Of a DNA stretch of 11,110 bases, positions 1 through 6,792 are shown piece by piece; the first letter of the stretch is position 1, and every line of letters starts with the position of its first letter. This stretch comes from Acidimicrobiaceae bacterium (GTDB lineage: Bacteria; Actinomycetota; Acidimicrobiia; Acidimicrobiales; Bog-793): NCBI GenBank assembly GCA_027459565.1, contig DAIDIA010000102.1, forward strand, positions 1-11,110, written 5' to 3'. The position numbers were made by a program, and so were the translations under genes. A model generated the notes under the pieces. The model made no database searches and had not been told where the DNA came from. It saw only the letters and a program-made list of their open reading frames with translations.

Positions 1-371
1 GGGGCATTCTGGCACTGATAGACCGCGATGTAGCGCATGATGAAACCCTCCGCGGGAGTGTCGAACACGACATCGGCCTCATTCAGTCCGCTCTGGGGAC
101 GCGCTCCAAAGGGTTCATTGCCGATCTTGACCGCGAGGGCCGGACGACTCGGCACGACATTGCCCGGGGCCGGGGTGTCGGTGAGGGGGCAGTTCGTGGT
201 CGGAAGGGTCGGAAGGGTAACCGAGGGCGCGTTCGTCTTGCTTCCTCCGCTCGTCAGCCCGACCGCGATTCCCGCGACTGCGACAAGCACGACTGCCGCG
301 GCCACAATGCGCGCGCGCGGACTCTTGGGAAGCAGGGACTTGAATTTGGAGCTAAAGGAATGATTGGCCAT
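1..371 (-). CDS. DUF3048 (YerB-like) domain protein, N-terminal part, truncated by the window edge
   Basis: The reading frame opens at an ATG (371-369) and stays open to base 1, giving about 123 residues with the C-terminus outside the window. A short basic N-terminus is followed by one hydrophobic stretch at about residues 22-39 (IVAAAVVLVAVAGIAVGL), then a Ser/Thr/Pro-rich linker with a tandem LPT repeat and a conserved-looking domain start. That start, RPALAVKIGNEPFGARPQSG followed by LNEADVVF and the EGFIMRYIAVY segment, is the hallmark opening of the DUF3048 family, typified by Bacillus YerB. The protein is probably anchored to the membrane and exposed outside; no lipobox Cys is obvious. 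An AGGGTG ribosome binding site lies about 6 bases before the ATG. The gene starts 23 bases after the exonuclease stop, so co-transcription is likely. The biochemical function of the family is not established. Confidence 0.85.
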   Translation of the reverse strand, partial: MANHSFSSKFKSLLPKSPRARIVAAAVVLVAVAGIAVGLTSGGSKTNAPSVTLPTLPTTNCPLTDTPAPGNVVPSRPALAVKIGNEPFGARPQSGLNEADVVFDTPAEGFIMRYIAVYQCQNA

Positions 372-394
372 CCGAACACCCTACCGCCGGACTC

Positions 395-1282
395 CTAGGA
401 GTTCTGGGATAGACGATCAATTCTCTCCCGCAGCCGCGTCGCCCCCAGGTAGGCGCAGATCTCGTCGAAATCCTCCCCCGGACCTCGCCAGCGCAGCTCC
501 TCGACGTCACTGAACGCCGGAAAATCCCTGCGTAACGTGGCCAAGTCGCGATAGAGATACGCATCTTGGAGCTCGCGGGCGAGCGTCTGACACAGCCCGT
601 CCGCACCCCGCACCTGCGCGCGCACATTCGGCGCCCAGTCCGTCACCGAGAGCGGGATCGCCTCGAGATGGCCATAGTGCGCGAGCACCGCTGCCGCTCC
701 CTTCTTCCCCCATCCCCGGAGTCCCGGAAAGCCATCGGCGCTGTCGCCGACAAGTGCGAGCCAATCCGGAATCGACGCGGGAGCGACTCCGAAATGATCG
801 TGGATCTCGCGCTCATTCGAGTCGACGTTGGTGCGCCGGTTCCGCTGGATGACGCGGTCGCCGCGGACACACTGCGCGAGATCCTTGTCGGGACTGCAGA
901 TGATGACCTGTTCCACCCTCGGGTCGAGTTCGGCCCTCGCGCACGCACTTGCAAGCGCATCGTCTGCCTCATACGAGGTCATCGGCCAGACCACCACGCC
1001 AAACGAACGGAGCGTCCTCTCGAGGAGGTCGAACTGTGCAAGAAGATCTCGGTCAATGTCCGCGCCGGTCTTGTAACCCGGGTAGAGGTCATTGCGAAAC
1101 GATTCGACCGTATGGTCCGTCGCGACGCCAAGATAACGGTGTCCATCCGCGAGCATCGAGACGACGGAGGTCAAAACCCCTCGCGTCGCACCGACCTCGA
1201 GTCCGTCGGGGGCACGGTGCGACGGCTGTCCGTAGAAGTAGCGAAACAACTCGTAGGTGCCGTCGATGAGTGAAACCTTCAT
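395..1282 (-). CDS. Stand-alone 5'-3' exonuclease (FEN/PIN family)
   Basis: A 295-aa protein matching the 5' nuclease domain otherwise found at the N-terminus of DNA polymerase I, here without any polymerase. Metal-ligand acidic residues occur in the expected order: D7 (LIDGTY), the YK pair at 70-71, E105/D107/D108 (YEADDALA), D132/D134 (SPDKDLAQ), and D180/D183 (LVGDSADGFPG). The helix-hairpin-helix (GLRGWGKKGAAAVL, about 187-200) that grips the DNA backbone follows. The family cleaves 5' flaps and RNA primers in replication and repair. The start is ATG with AGGAG about 10 bases upstream. It lies 57 bases downstream of the MFS gene and 23 upstream of the DUF3048 gene, all on one strand. The family's usual Asn in GDxxDN is Gly here (SADGFPG); the remaining core is intact, so activity is expected. 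Confidence 0.9.
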   Translation of the reverse strand: MKVSLIDGTYELFRYFYGQPSHRAPDGLEVGATRGVLTSVVSMLADGHRYLGVATDHTVESFRNDLYPGYKTGADIDRDLLAQFDLLERTLRSFGVVVWPMTSYEADDALASACARAELDPRVEQVIICSPDKDLAQCVRGDRVIQRNRRTNVDSNEREIHDHFGVAPASIPDWLALVGDSADGFPGLRGWGKKGAAAVLAHYGHLEAIPLSVTDWAPNVRAQVRGADGLCQTLARELQDAYLYRDLATLRRDFPAFSDVEELRWRGPGEDFDEICAYLGATRLRERIDRLSQNS

Positions 1283-1339
1283 GCGATCAGAGCTCCTGAA
1301 CGTCGATCCCCGTGAGATCTTCCCGTGCGGTGTTGCACG

Positions 1340-2575
1340 CTAGGGGCAATTCAATTCTCGTGCGTGCCGGTGCCGCCGGAGCTCGGAATACGAGAGCGCG
1401 AGAGCGCCGCAGCCAAATCCGAGACCGACGAAGGAGGATGCATGCCACCCGGACCGCTCGAGCGCGATACCGGCAAGGGCAGAACCCAAGGTGCCGCCGA
1501 GGAAGTAGGTGAACATGTAGGCGCTCGTGATTCTGCTCCGCGACTGGTTGAGCATTCCATAGATCAGTGTCTGGTTCGACAGCTGGACTCCCTGCGTTCC
1601 CGCATCGAGGAGCACGACGCCAACGACGATCGCAAGGATGCTCGCAGATCCCAACAGGAAGAGGAGAAACGAGACGAGAATCGCGGCACTGGCGATCAAT
1701 GTCACGCGGAAGGTAATCGTCTCGCCCCCGCTCTTGTCCGCGATCCGACCGACGATGTTCGCTGCCACGACCCCGGCGAGCCCGATGATCCCGAACAGTC
1801 CGATCGTCAGGGAGTTCATCGAGAACGGCGCCCTCGAGAGCTGCCATGAGAGCGACGACCACAGCACGGCAAAGCCCCCAAAGGCAAGCGCTCCGAGCAG
1901 CGATCGGCGGCGCAGGACCGGCTCTCGGACCATGAGTACCGCTGCGGCGTAGAGGAGCTCCCTGTAGCGCATCGACTCCCGCCTCGGTTCTCGCGGAATC
2001 AACCAGAACAAGAGCGCGGCAAAACCCGTCATCGCGAGTGTCGAGGCAAAGTACACGCTGCGCCAGCCAAACGTCTGGGCCAATAAACCAGAGAACGTGC
2101 GGGCAAGGAGAATTCCGACAAGAAGCCCGCTCATCAGGCGCGCGACCGAGCGGGATCGTCGCTCTGGCGGCGCGAAATCCGCGACGAACGGAATCAGGAT
2201 CTGGCCCGCGACGCTTGCCATTCCAACAACTACGGACGCGATCAGAAACAACACCAGCGAGCGAGCGAGGGCACAGAGGAGACAGCCGAGTGCCGCCACG
2301 AGGAAGACCGTCGGCACAAGCCTTTTCCTCGATACCAGATCACCGAGCGGCACGAGCAGGGCGAGACCCGCGGCGTAACCAATCTGGGTGGCGGTCACCA
2401 CGAACGTCAGCGTGGCAACACTGTGATGAAAGGTCGACGCGACGCGCGGCAGGATCGGCTGACAGAAGTAGAGATTCGCAACGACTGCCCCGGTCGCAAC
2501 CGCAAGCACCAGGAGGATTGGACCCTCGAGCACCGGGCGTTTGGTCACCGGAGGAGTTGCGAGTCGCATGATCAC
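1340..2575 (-). CDS. MFS transporter, probable drug/metabolite exporter
   Basis: A 411-aa, strongly hydrophobic protein with about twelve membrane spans, the usual length for a major facilitator superfamily permease. The first span ends in NLYFCQPILPRV, resembling the NLYYxQPLL signature of a large MFS exporter subgroup. The loop between spans 2 and 3 carries a motif-A-like PLGDLVSRKRLVP (residues 76-88). Other features are APPERRSRSVA in the central region and an Arg-rich cytoplasmic loop at about 194-225. The C-terminus is short, polar and His/Arg-rich. The start could be GTG at 2575 (AGGA 4 bases upstream) or ATG at 2569, a difference of two residues. Expression is probably separate from acs because a strong hairpin lies between them. 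The substrate cannot be predicted from the sequence. Confidence 0.88.
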   Translation of the reverse strand: MIMRLATPPVTKRPVLEGPILLVLAVATGAVVANLYFCQPILPRVASTFHHSVATLTFVVTATQIGYAAGLALLVPLGDLVSRKRLVPTVFLVAALGCLLCALARSLVLFLIASVVVGMASVAGQILIPFVADFAPPERRSRSVARLMSGLLVGILLARTFSGLLAQTFGWRSVYFASTLAMTGFAALLFWLIPREPRRESMRYRELLYAAAVLMVREPVLRRRSLLGALAFGGFAVLWSSLSWQLSRAPFSMNSLTIGLFGIIGLAGVVAANIVGRIADKSGGETITFRVTLIASAAILVSFLLFLLGSASILAIVVGVVLLDAGTQGVQLSNQTLIYGMLNQSRSRITSAYMFTYFLGGTLGSALAGIALERSGWHASSFVGLGFGCGALALSYSELRRHRHARELNCP

Positions 2576-2657
2576 GCAATCCTATGGAGTCGTGGGTCAC
2601 GCGGAGCAGTTGATTCGAGTTTTCCCCCCGTGCACTAGCGGTGAAATCGACCCTCGC

Positions 2658-2691
2658 CCTGCCTGGGCGTCAAAGGGACCGCCCAGGCAGG
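2658..2691 (-). terminator. Strong hairpin terminator after acs
   Basis: Twelve perfect base pairs (CCTGCCTGGGCG at 2658-2669 with CGCCCAGGCAGG at 2680-2691) around a 10-base loop, 31 bases past the acs stop on the minus strand and about 80 bases before the MFS start. There is no run of U on the minus strand after the stem, which is common for actinobacterial terminators. The remainder of 2576-2722 shows nothing else except the MFS ribosome binding site. Confidence 0.75.
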
Positions 2692-2722
2692 ACCGAGTCC
2701 GCCCAATTCGTGGATCTCCCGA

Positions 2723-4693
2723 TCAATCCTCGGTCAGGCCAGCGGCGAGTCCAGCCGTGATCGTCTCCATCACGGAGGTGTCGGCAAGCGTCGTAACGTC
2801 GCCAATCGGGCGATGCTCGGCGACATCTTGCAAAAGTCGCCGCATGATCTTTCCAGAGCGGGTCTTTGGCAGCTCTGAAACGATCATGATCTGACGCGGC
2901 TGAGCGATCTTGCCGATCTCCTTTGCGACATGATCGCGAAGCTCCCGCACGACGTGCTCCCCCCCATCGCCGGCTTCGCTTCGCAAGATGACGAATGCAA
3001 CAACGGCCTGTCCGGTCACCTCGTCACTTGCGCCGACGACAGCCGCCTCGGCGACCTTGGGGTGCGAGACCAGAGCGGACTCGATCTCGGTCGTCGAGAG
3101 TCGGTGTCCCGCGACGTTCATCACGTCGTCGACGCGACCGAGGAGCCAGATGTCTCCGTCGTCATCCTTCTTCGCACCATCGCCTGCGAAGTACAGCCCG
3201 GGGAAGCGTTTCCAATAGGTGTTGATGTAGCGATCGGGGTCGCCCCAGATCGTGCGCAACATCGATGGCCACGGCTCGGTGATGACGAGATACCCACCAC
3301 CCCCGTTGGGGACCGGGTTGCCGGCATCGTCGACGACATCAACGGAGATTCCCGGAAGGGCGCGCATCGCCGCGCCCGGTTTGCCTGCAGTCACCCCGGG
3401 CAACGGGCTGATCATTTGCGCACCGGTCTCGGTCTGCCACCAGGTATCGACCACCGGGGTCCTGCCATGTCCGATGTTGTTCCGGTACCAGATGTATGCC
3501 TCCGGATTGATCGGCTCTCCGACGGTCCCGAGGATCCGGAGCGACGAGAGATCGAACTTGGCGGGGATCGCGTCGCCCCATTTCATGAACATCCTGATCG
3601 CGGTCGGAGCGCAGTAGAGCGTCGAAACCTTGTACTTGTCGACGATCTCCCACCAGCGACCCTGGTGCGGGGTGTCGGGCGTGCCCTCATAGATCACCGA
3701 AGTCGTCGCGTTCGAAAGCGGGCCGTAGACGATGTAGCTGTGACCGGTCACCCAGCCGATGTCCGCCGCGGTCCAAAAGATGTCTCGTTCGGCCTTGAGG
3801 TCGAAAACCGCCCACTGGGTGTAGGAGCACTCGACGAGATATCCCCCCGATGTGTGCAATATACCCTTCGGCTTGCCCGTGGTACCCGAGGTGTACATCA
3901 CGTACAGCGGGTGCTCCGCATCGAATGACTGCGGGACATGAACGGTGCTCGCCTTGAGGACAGTGTCGTGCCACCAATGGTCACGACCCTCGGTCCATTG
4001 CACATCCTGTCCCGTCCTCTTCACGACAATGACGGTCGTCACCTCGGGGCACTGCAGGAGCGCCTCGTCCACGGCGGGTTTGAGCGCGCTCGCCGCGCCC
4101 TTTCGATATCCACCATCTGCGGTGATCACGACGTGGGCATCGCAGTCGATAATGCGCGTGCGCAATGCCTCGGACGAGAATCCGCCGAAGACGACGGTGT
4201 GTGGCGCACCGATGCGCGCGCAGGCAAGCATCGCAATGACCGTCTCGGGAATCAGCGGCATGTAGATCGCAACCCGATCGCCGGCCTTGACGCCCATCTG
4301 CGTCAGTGTGTTCGCCGCCTGACAGACGGAATCGGTCAGTTCCTTGTACGTGATGACCTTCGAGTCGCCGGGTTCGCCCTCGAAGTAATAGGCAACGCGG
4401 TCTCCGAGTCCTGCCTCGACGTGGCGATCGAGGCAGTTGTACGCAACGTTGAGCTCACCGCCGACAAACCACTTCGCGAATGGAGCACCCGACCAATCGA
4501 GAGCCTGCGTCCATGGTTTTGTCCACGTGAGCCGGCGGGCCTGCTTCTCCCAGAATGCGATGCGGTCCTTCGCTGCCTCCTCGTACACATCGGCCTTGAC
4601 ATTTGCTTGGGCCGCAAACTCCGGCGCGGGAGGAAACCTTCGTTCCTCCCGCGCCAAGTTGGAGATTGCCGCCCCATCGTTAGATGGGGACAT
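2723..4693 (-). CDS. acs: Acetyl-CoA synthetase (AMP-forming)
   Basis: A 656-aa enzyme, normal length for Acs, which converts acetate, ATP and CoA to acetyl-CoA via acetyl-AMP in the cytoplasm. It has the ACS N-terminal segment (about 30-90), the ATP-binding P-loop YTSGTTGKPKG (267-277), and the core motif WWQTETG (418-424), whose Trp walls the small acetate pocket. It also has the A8 hinge region around GRVDDVMNVAGHRLSTTEIE (519-538) and the C-terminal PKTRSGKIMRR (609-619) with catalytic Lys615. That Lys is the site acetylated by Pat-type enzymes in well-studied homologues. The start is taken as ATG 4693 because TAGGAGG lies directly upstream. A longer open frame to 5101 runs antiparallel through the transporter gene and is not protein-like. 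The gene begins 11 bases after the transporter stop, so the two form an operon. Confidence 0.97.
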   Translation of the reverse strand: MSPSNDGAAISNLAREERRFPPAPEFAAQANVKADVYEEAAKDRIAFWEKQARRLTWTKPWTQALDWSGAPFAKWFVGGELNVAYNCLDRHVEAGLGDRVAYYFEGEPGDSKVITYKELTDSVCQAANTLTQMGVKAGDRVAIYMPLIPETVIAMLACARIGAPHTVVFGGFSSEALRTRIIDCDAHVVITADGGYRKGAASALKPAVDEALLQCPEVTTVIVVKRTGQDVQWTEGRDHWWHDTVLKASTVHVPQSFDAEHPLYVMYTSGTTGKPKGILHTSGGYLVECSYTQWAVFDLKAERDIFWTAADIGWVTGHSYIVYGPLSNATTSVIYEGTPDTPHQGRWWEIVDKYKVSTLYCAPTAIRMFMKWGDAIPAKFDLSSLRILGTVGEPINPEAYIWYRNNIGHGRTPVVDTWWQTETGAQMISPLPGVTAGKPGAAMRALPGISVDVVDDAGNPVPNGGGGYLVITEPWPSMLRTIWGDPDRYINTYWKRFPGLYFAGDGAKKDDDGDIWLLGRVDDVMNVAGHRLSTTEIESALVSHPKVAEAAVVGASDEVTGQAVVAFVILRSEAGDGGEHVVRELRDHVAKEIGKIAQPRQIMIVSELPKTRSGKIMRRLLQDVAEHRPIGDVTTLADTSVMETITAGLAAGLTED

Positions 4694-4707
4694 TGAATTT
4701 CCTCCTA
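4694..4707 (-). promoter_or_regulatory. acs ribosome binding site overlapping the satP stop
   Basis: On the minus strand the satP stop codon TAG runs into AGGAGG (TAGGAGG), which sits 6 bases before the acs ATG. This near-perfect Shine-Dalgarno fixes the acs start and suggests that translation of the transporter and the enzyme is coupled. Confidence 0.8.
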
Positions 4708-5280
4708 GTTCCGTGGACCAACTGGCAATACGGTGCGCTTGTGCGTCGCGTTTGCAACCGTAGCGAAAGATCCGTACCAGGCCAATAGGGCCGTCAGAAG
4801 CCCGAGCCAGCCACCGATCTTGGTCCACGTCGTATGCCCGGGGGCCACGGCCCCGATCGCCAACGCGACGAAGGTCAGCGTCAAGGCGACGAACACCAAC
4901 ATCACCACGGAGTTGGTTTTCATCGCGGCGATGGTCATGTAGGCGGTGAAGATTGCCCAGGCGAACAGGTAGGCAGCAACTGCGTTGCCGCCGATCGATC
5001 CCCCTGGCGTGTGCGTCAAGAGATACCAGAATGAGAGCCAAAACGCTCCGTACGAACAGAAAGCCGTGGCCCCGAAGGTATTCCCCTTGGCAAACTCCCA
5101 CAGGCCTGCAAGCAGCTGGGCGATCCCTCCGTAGAAGACGGCAAGTCCAAGAACCTCGCCGCTTTCATGAAGGATCCCCGCATTTGCAAGGCTCAGCAGG
5201 AAGGTCGTCATCGCGAATCCGGCGAGGCCGAGGCCCGCGGGATCGGCGATGTGACTTCCTGGCGTTGTTCCGTCAGTCAT
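4705..5280 (-). CDS. satP: Acetate uptake transporter, GPR1/FUN34/YaaH (SatP) family
   Basis: A 191-aa protein with six predicted membrane helices, the typical size for AceTr/SatP acetate-succinate transporters. The family signature near the N-terminus appears as DPAGLGLAGFAMTTFLLSLAN (usually NPAPLGL). The conserved helix 2-3 region reads GGIAQLLAGLWEFAKGNTFG, with ATAFCSYGAFWLSFWYL following. The last four helices are hydrophobic, and a short basic tail ends in GPRN. The start is ATG 5280 with GGAGGGGGGAG just upstream. It is immediately followed by acs with coupled signals, so the job here is most likely to import acetate for activation to acetyl-CoA. The ammonium/acetate distinction within the family cannot be settled by sequence, but the acs partner argues for acetate. 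Confidence 0.93.
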   Translation of the reverse strand: MTDGTTPGSHIADPAGLGLAGFAMTTFLLSLANAGILHESGEVLGLAVFYGGIAQLLAGLWEFAKGNTFGATAFCSYGAFWLSFWYLLTHTPGGSIGGNAVAAYLFAWAIFTAYMTIAAMKTNSVVMLVFVALTLTFVALAIGAVAPGHTTWTKIGGWLGLLTALLAWYGSFATVANATHKRTVLPVGPRN

Positions 5281-5395
5281 CTTTATCTCCCCCCTCCGTT
5301 CGTCCGCAATCTACGGACTCTGGAAGTATGAGCATGATCTTGGCGCCAGCCCCCGGGACCGTCGCGGCAATGCGAAATATGTCATCAAAAGCAGC

Positions 5396-5430
5396 GCATT
5401 ACGTAACGTAAATGCAAACTCTTATTGCAT
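5396..5430. promoter_or_regulatory. Nested inverted repeats, candidate operator upstream of satP-acs
   Basis: Two overlapping dyads are visible. The first pairs GCATTACGT (5396-5404) with ACGTAAATGC (5406-5415), imperfect by one base, and contains the exact TTACG-TAA-CGTAA dyad at 5399-5411. The second is the perfect ATGCAA (5412-5417) with TTGCAT (5425-5430), spacer 7. The block is AT-rich within GC-rich surroundings and sits 116-150 bases upstream of the satP start. This fits a binding site for a dimeric transcription factor; which one is unknown. Confidence 0.4.
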
Positions 5431-5570
5431 CTTTGCCCGGTGGAACGATTCGTCCAGCGATCACCGCGGCCGAGCGCTTGGATATGCGAGAACACACACG
5501 CAGGAGTTTGCCGTCAACGCGACACACGAAAGTGTTCGCGGCCAGGGCGCGATCGGTTGGAAATGACCAA

Positions 5571-5682
5571 GGGTCGGTTCTGAGATGGAGCCGCGCGATT
5601 CCCTCGGATGGCGCGATTGGAACCGGTCGTCTCGTCCGGCAATTCCCTGCCACGGCTCCCAGAGGGACTCAGGCGGGTCGGT
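5571..5682. repeat. MITE-like or structured segment flanked by an 8-bp direct repeat
   Basis: GGGTCGGT occurs at 5571-5578 and again at 5675-5682. Just inside are inverted ends: CTGAG (5580-5584) pairs with CTCAG (5668-5672), and GGAGCCG (5587-5593) pairs perfectly with CGGCTCC (5653-5659). Within, GGAA-CCGG can pair with CCGG-caa-TTCC, and CGCG with CGCG. The layout resembles a small non-autonomous element with a target duplication, or a folded RNA of about 93 nt. No copy elsewhere in the window was noticed. Chance pairing in GC-rich DNA remains possible. Confidence 0.3.
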
Positions 5683-5866
5683 AGGTCGCGGCGGATCCGG
5701 GCCAGGGGGAGGTTCCGGCCAGCTCGCCAAGGACCGCCCGCTCGCACTGACGGACGCCTCCCGAGACGCGCCGTTGTCTGAAACAGCTTGGACGATGTGC
5801 TGGCGTGATGATGTGTGAGCAACCGACCACGCGCCTGCGTGGAGAGCGCATCCGCAGCGGGCCAGA

Positions 5867-5872
5867 TTGACA
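5867..5872 (+). promoter_or_regulatory. Possible -35 hexamer for dps
   Basis: A perfect TTGACA lies 86 bases upstream of the dps GTG. No good -10 hexamer is found 16-18 bases further on (the sequence there reads around GATTCCAG), so this is only a half-supported promoter. Confidence 0.25.
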
Positions 5873-5957
5873 ATCGGCGCTAGCGTGAGATTCCAGCGAT
5901 GCATAACCCGTCGACCATTCGGGCGGATCGGCGGCGGCTGCGGAAGGGACAGAGACT

Positions 5958-6434
5958 GTGACAAACATGCCCATAGACATCGGAATCGACGAGGCGGACC
6001 GCCAGATCATCACCGATGGCCTCTCCCGTCTCCTGGCGGACACCTACACGTTGTATCTCAAGACGCACAACTACCACTGGAACGTGACCGGACCCATGTT
6101 CCAGACGCTGCATCTGATGTTCGAGGTGCAATACAACGAACTCGCACTTGCCGTCGACCTGATTGCGGAGCGGATCCGGGCGCTCGGCGCTCCTGCGCCG
6201 GCCAGCTACCGCGAATTTGCCGCTCTATCGTCGGTTGCCGAGGACGCTGATCGGCCCAATGCAACGGAGATGATCCGACGTCTCGTCACCGCCCAGGAGA
6301 CCGTTGCCCGAACGGCGCGGTCGATCTTCTCGGCCGTGGAGAATGCCCATGATGAGCCGACGGCAGACCTTCTCACACAGCGACTGCAGGTTCATGAGAA
6401 GACCGCATGGATGCTCAGAAGTCTTCTCGATTGA
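5958..6434 (+). CDS. dps: Dps-family ferritin-like iron storage and DNA protection protein
   Basis: A 158-aa protein of normal Dps length. It carries the family signature THNYHWNVTGPMFQTLHLMF (residues 36-55) and VDLIAERIRALG (66-77). The inter-subunit ferroxidase ligands are all present: H40, H52, E56, D67 and E71, so a functional di-iron site is expected. Dps forms a dodecamer that oxidises Fe(II) with peroxide and stores the ferric mineral, and some members bind DNA. This one lacks a long Lys-rich N-terminal tail, so direct DNA binding is uncertain. The start is GTG 5958, favoured because GGAAGGGA ends 8 bases upstream; ATG 5967 would remove three residues. It is the first gene rightward of the divergent region and is followed by a small hairpin. 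Confidence 0.93.
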   Translation: MTNMPIDIGIDEADRQIITDGLSRLLADTYTLYLKTHNYHWNVTGPMFQTLHLMFEVQYNELALAVDLIAERIRALGAPAPASYREFAALSSVAEDADRPNATEMIRRLVTAQETVARTARSIFSAVENAHDEPTADLLTQRLQVHEKTAWMLRSLLD

Positions 6435-6436
6435 GG

Positions 6437-6453
6437 CAACGGCCGTCCCGTTG
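6437..6453 (+). terminator. Short hairpin after dps
   Basis: CAACGG (6437-6442) pairs perfectly with CCGTTG (6448-6453) around a 5-base loop, starting 2 bases after the dps stop. It lacks a U run, so it is a weak terminator or attenuator candidate between dps and the downstream membrane-protein genes. Confidence 0.4.
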
Positions 6454-6567
6454 GCAGGTACGCACGACCCGCGACCCAGGCCATTCGAACGCCCATCATC
6501 GGATCTGGATGGAATCAGCCGGCGGGCGGGCTACCGGCCAAATGGCGCCAGCGGGTCATTGACCGCG

Positions 6568-6792
6568 ATGGGAACGACCATCTTCGGCGTGGTATCTGTC
6601 AGTTTCATGATGCTCATGTACGCCTTTGAGAGCCGCGGACGCGCGTTCGTCCTCGCGTTCGCTCTTGGATGCATCCTCTCAAGCGCGTACGGATTTCTCG
6701 CTCATACCTGGCCCTTTGGAATTGTGGAGCTGATCTGGTCCGGGATTGCAGTGCGTCGTTGGATCGTCTCTGGTGACGGCAAACTTCCATGA
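6568..6792 (+). CDS. Small hypothetical membrane protein (74 aa)
   Basis: ATG 6568 opens a 74-aa protein with two to three hydrophobic segments: TTIFGVVSVSFMMLMYAF, then AFVLAFALGCILSSAYGFL, then a shorter WPFGIVELIWSGIAVRRW. An ESRGR loop separates the first two. It ends in a polar IVSGDGKLP tail. I recall similar small proteins with the YGFLxxxWPFGxVExxW pattern in actinobacterial genomes, but no function is assigned to them. The stop codon overlaps the start of the CDF transporter by ATGA, so translation is probably coupled and the two proteins may be functionally linked. The Shine-Dalgarno is weak (AGCGGG). The same frame runs upstream into the dps coding region, but that part is antisense-like in composition and not hydrophobic. 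Confidence 0.7.
   Translation: MGTTIFGVVSVSFMMLMYAFESRGRAFVLAFALGCILSSAYGFLAHTWPFGIVELIWSGIAVRRWIVSGDGKLP

Larger units (their letters stand above)
5281..5957. other. 677-base divergent intergenic region without a convincing gene
   Basis: Open frames here (for example 5399-5653 and 5461-5964 minus, 5585-5818 plus) overlap each other, have no recognisable domains, and are rich in Pro, Arg and Ser as expected for stop-poor GC-rich DNA. The region should hold the promoters of satP-acs (leftward) and dps (rightward). It also contains the inverted repeats at 5396-5430 and the foldable segment at 5571-5682, which are listed separately. Confidence 0.7.

Noticed and set aside
391..402. Perfect 12-bp palindrome ACTCCTAGGAGT over the exonuclease stop codon
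   Set aside because: Too short and loop-less for a terminator, and most simply explained by the stop codon and downstream AGGAG-like bases; no evidence for a site-specific role.
4694..5101. N-terminal extension of acs to a 792-aa protein
   Set aside because: The extension lies in another frame of the satP coding region, is Arg/His/Gly-rich without domain similarity, and the AGGAGG site plus normal Acs length place the start at 4693.
5587..5659. tRNA gene suggested by a 7-bp closing stem and 73-nt length
   Set aside because: No T-loop (GTTCRA) in the right place, no D-loop GG, and no anticodon arm of proper geometry on either strand.
5461..5964. 167-aa minus-strand frame in the divergent intergenic region
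   Set aside because: Low-complexity Pro/Arg/Ser composition, no ribosome binding site, and overlap with equally long frames on both strands and with the dps start.
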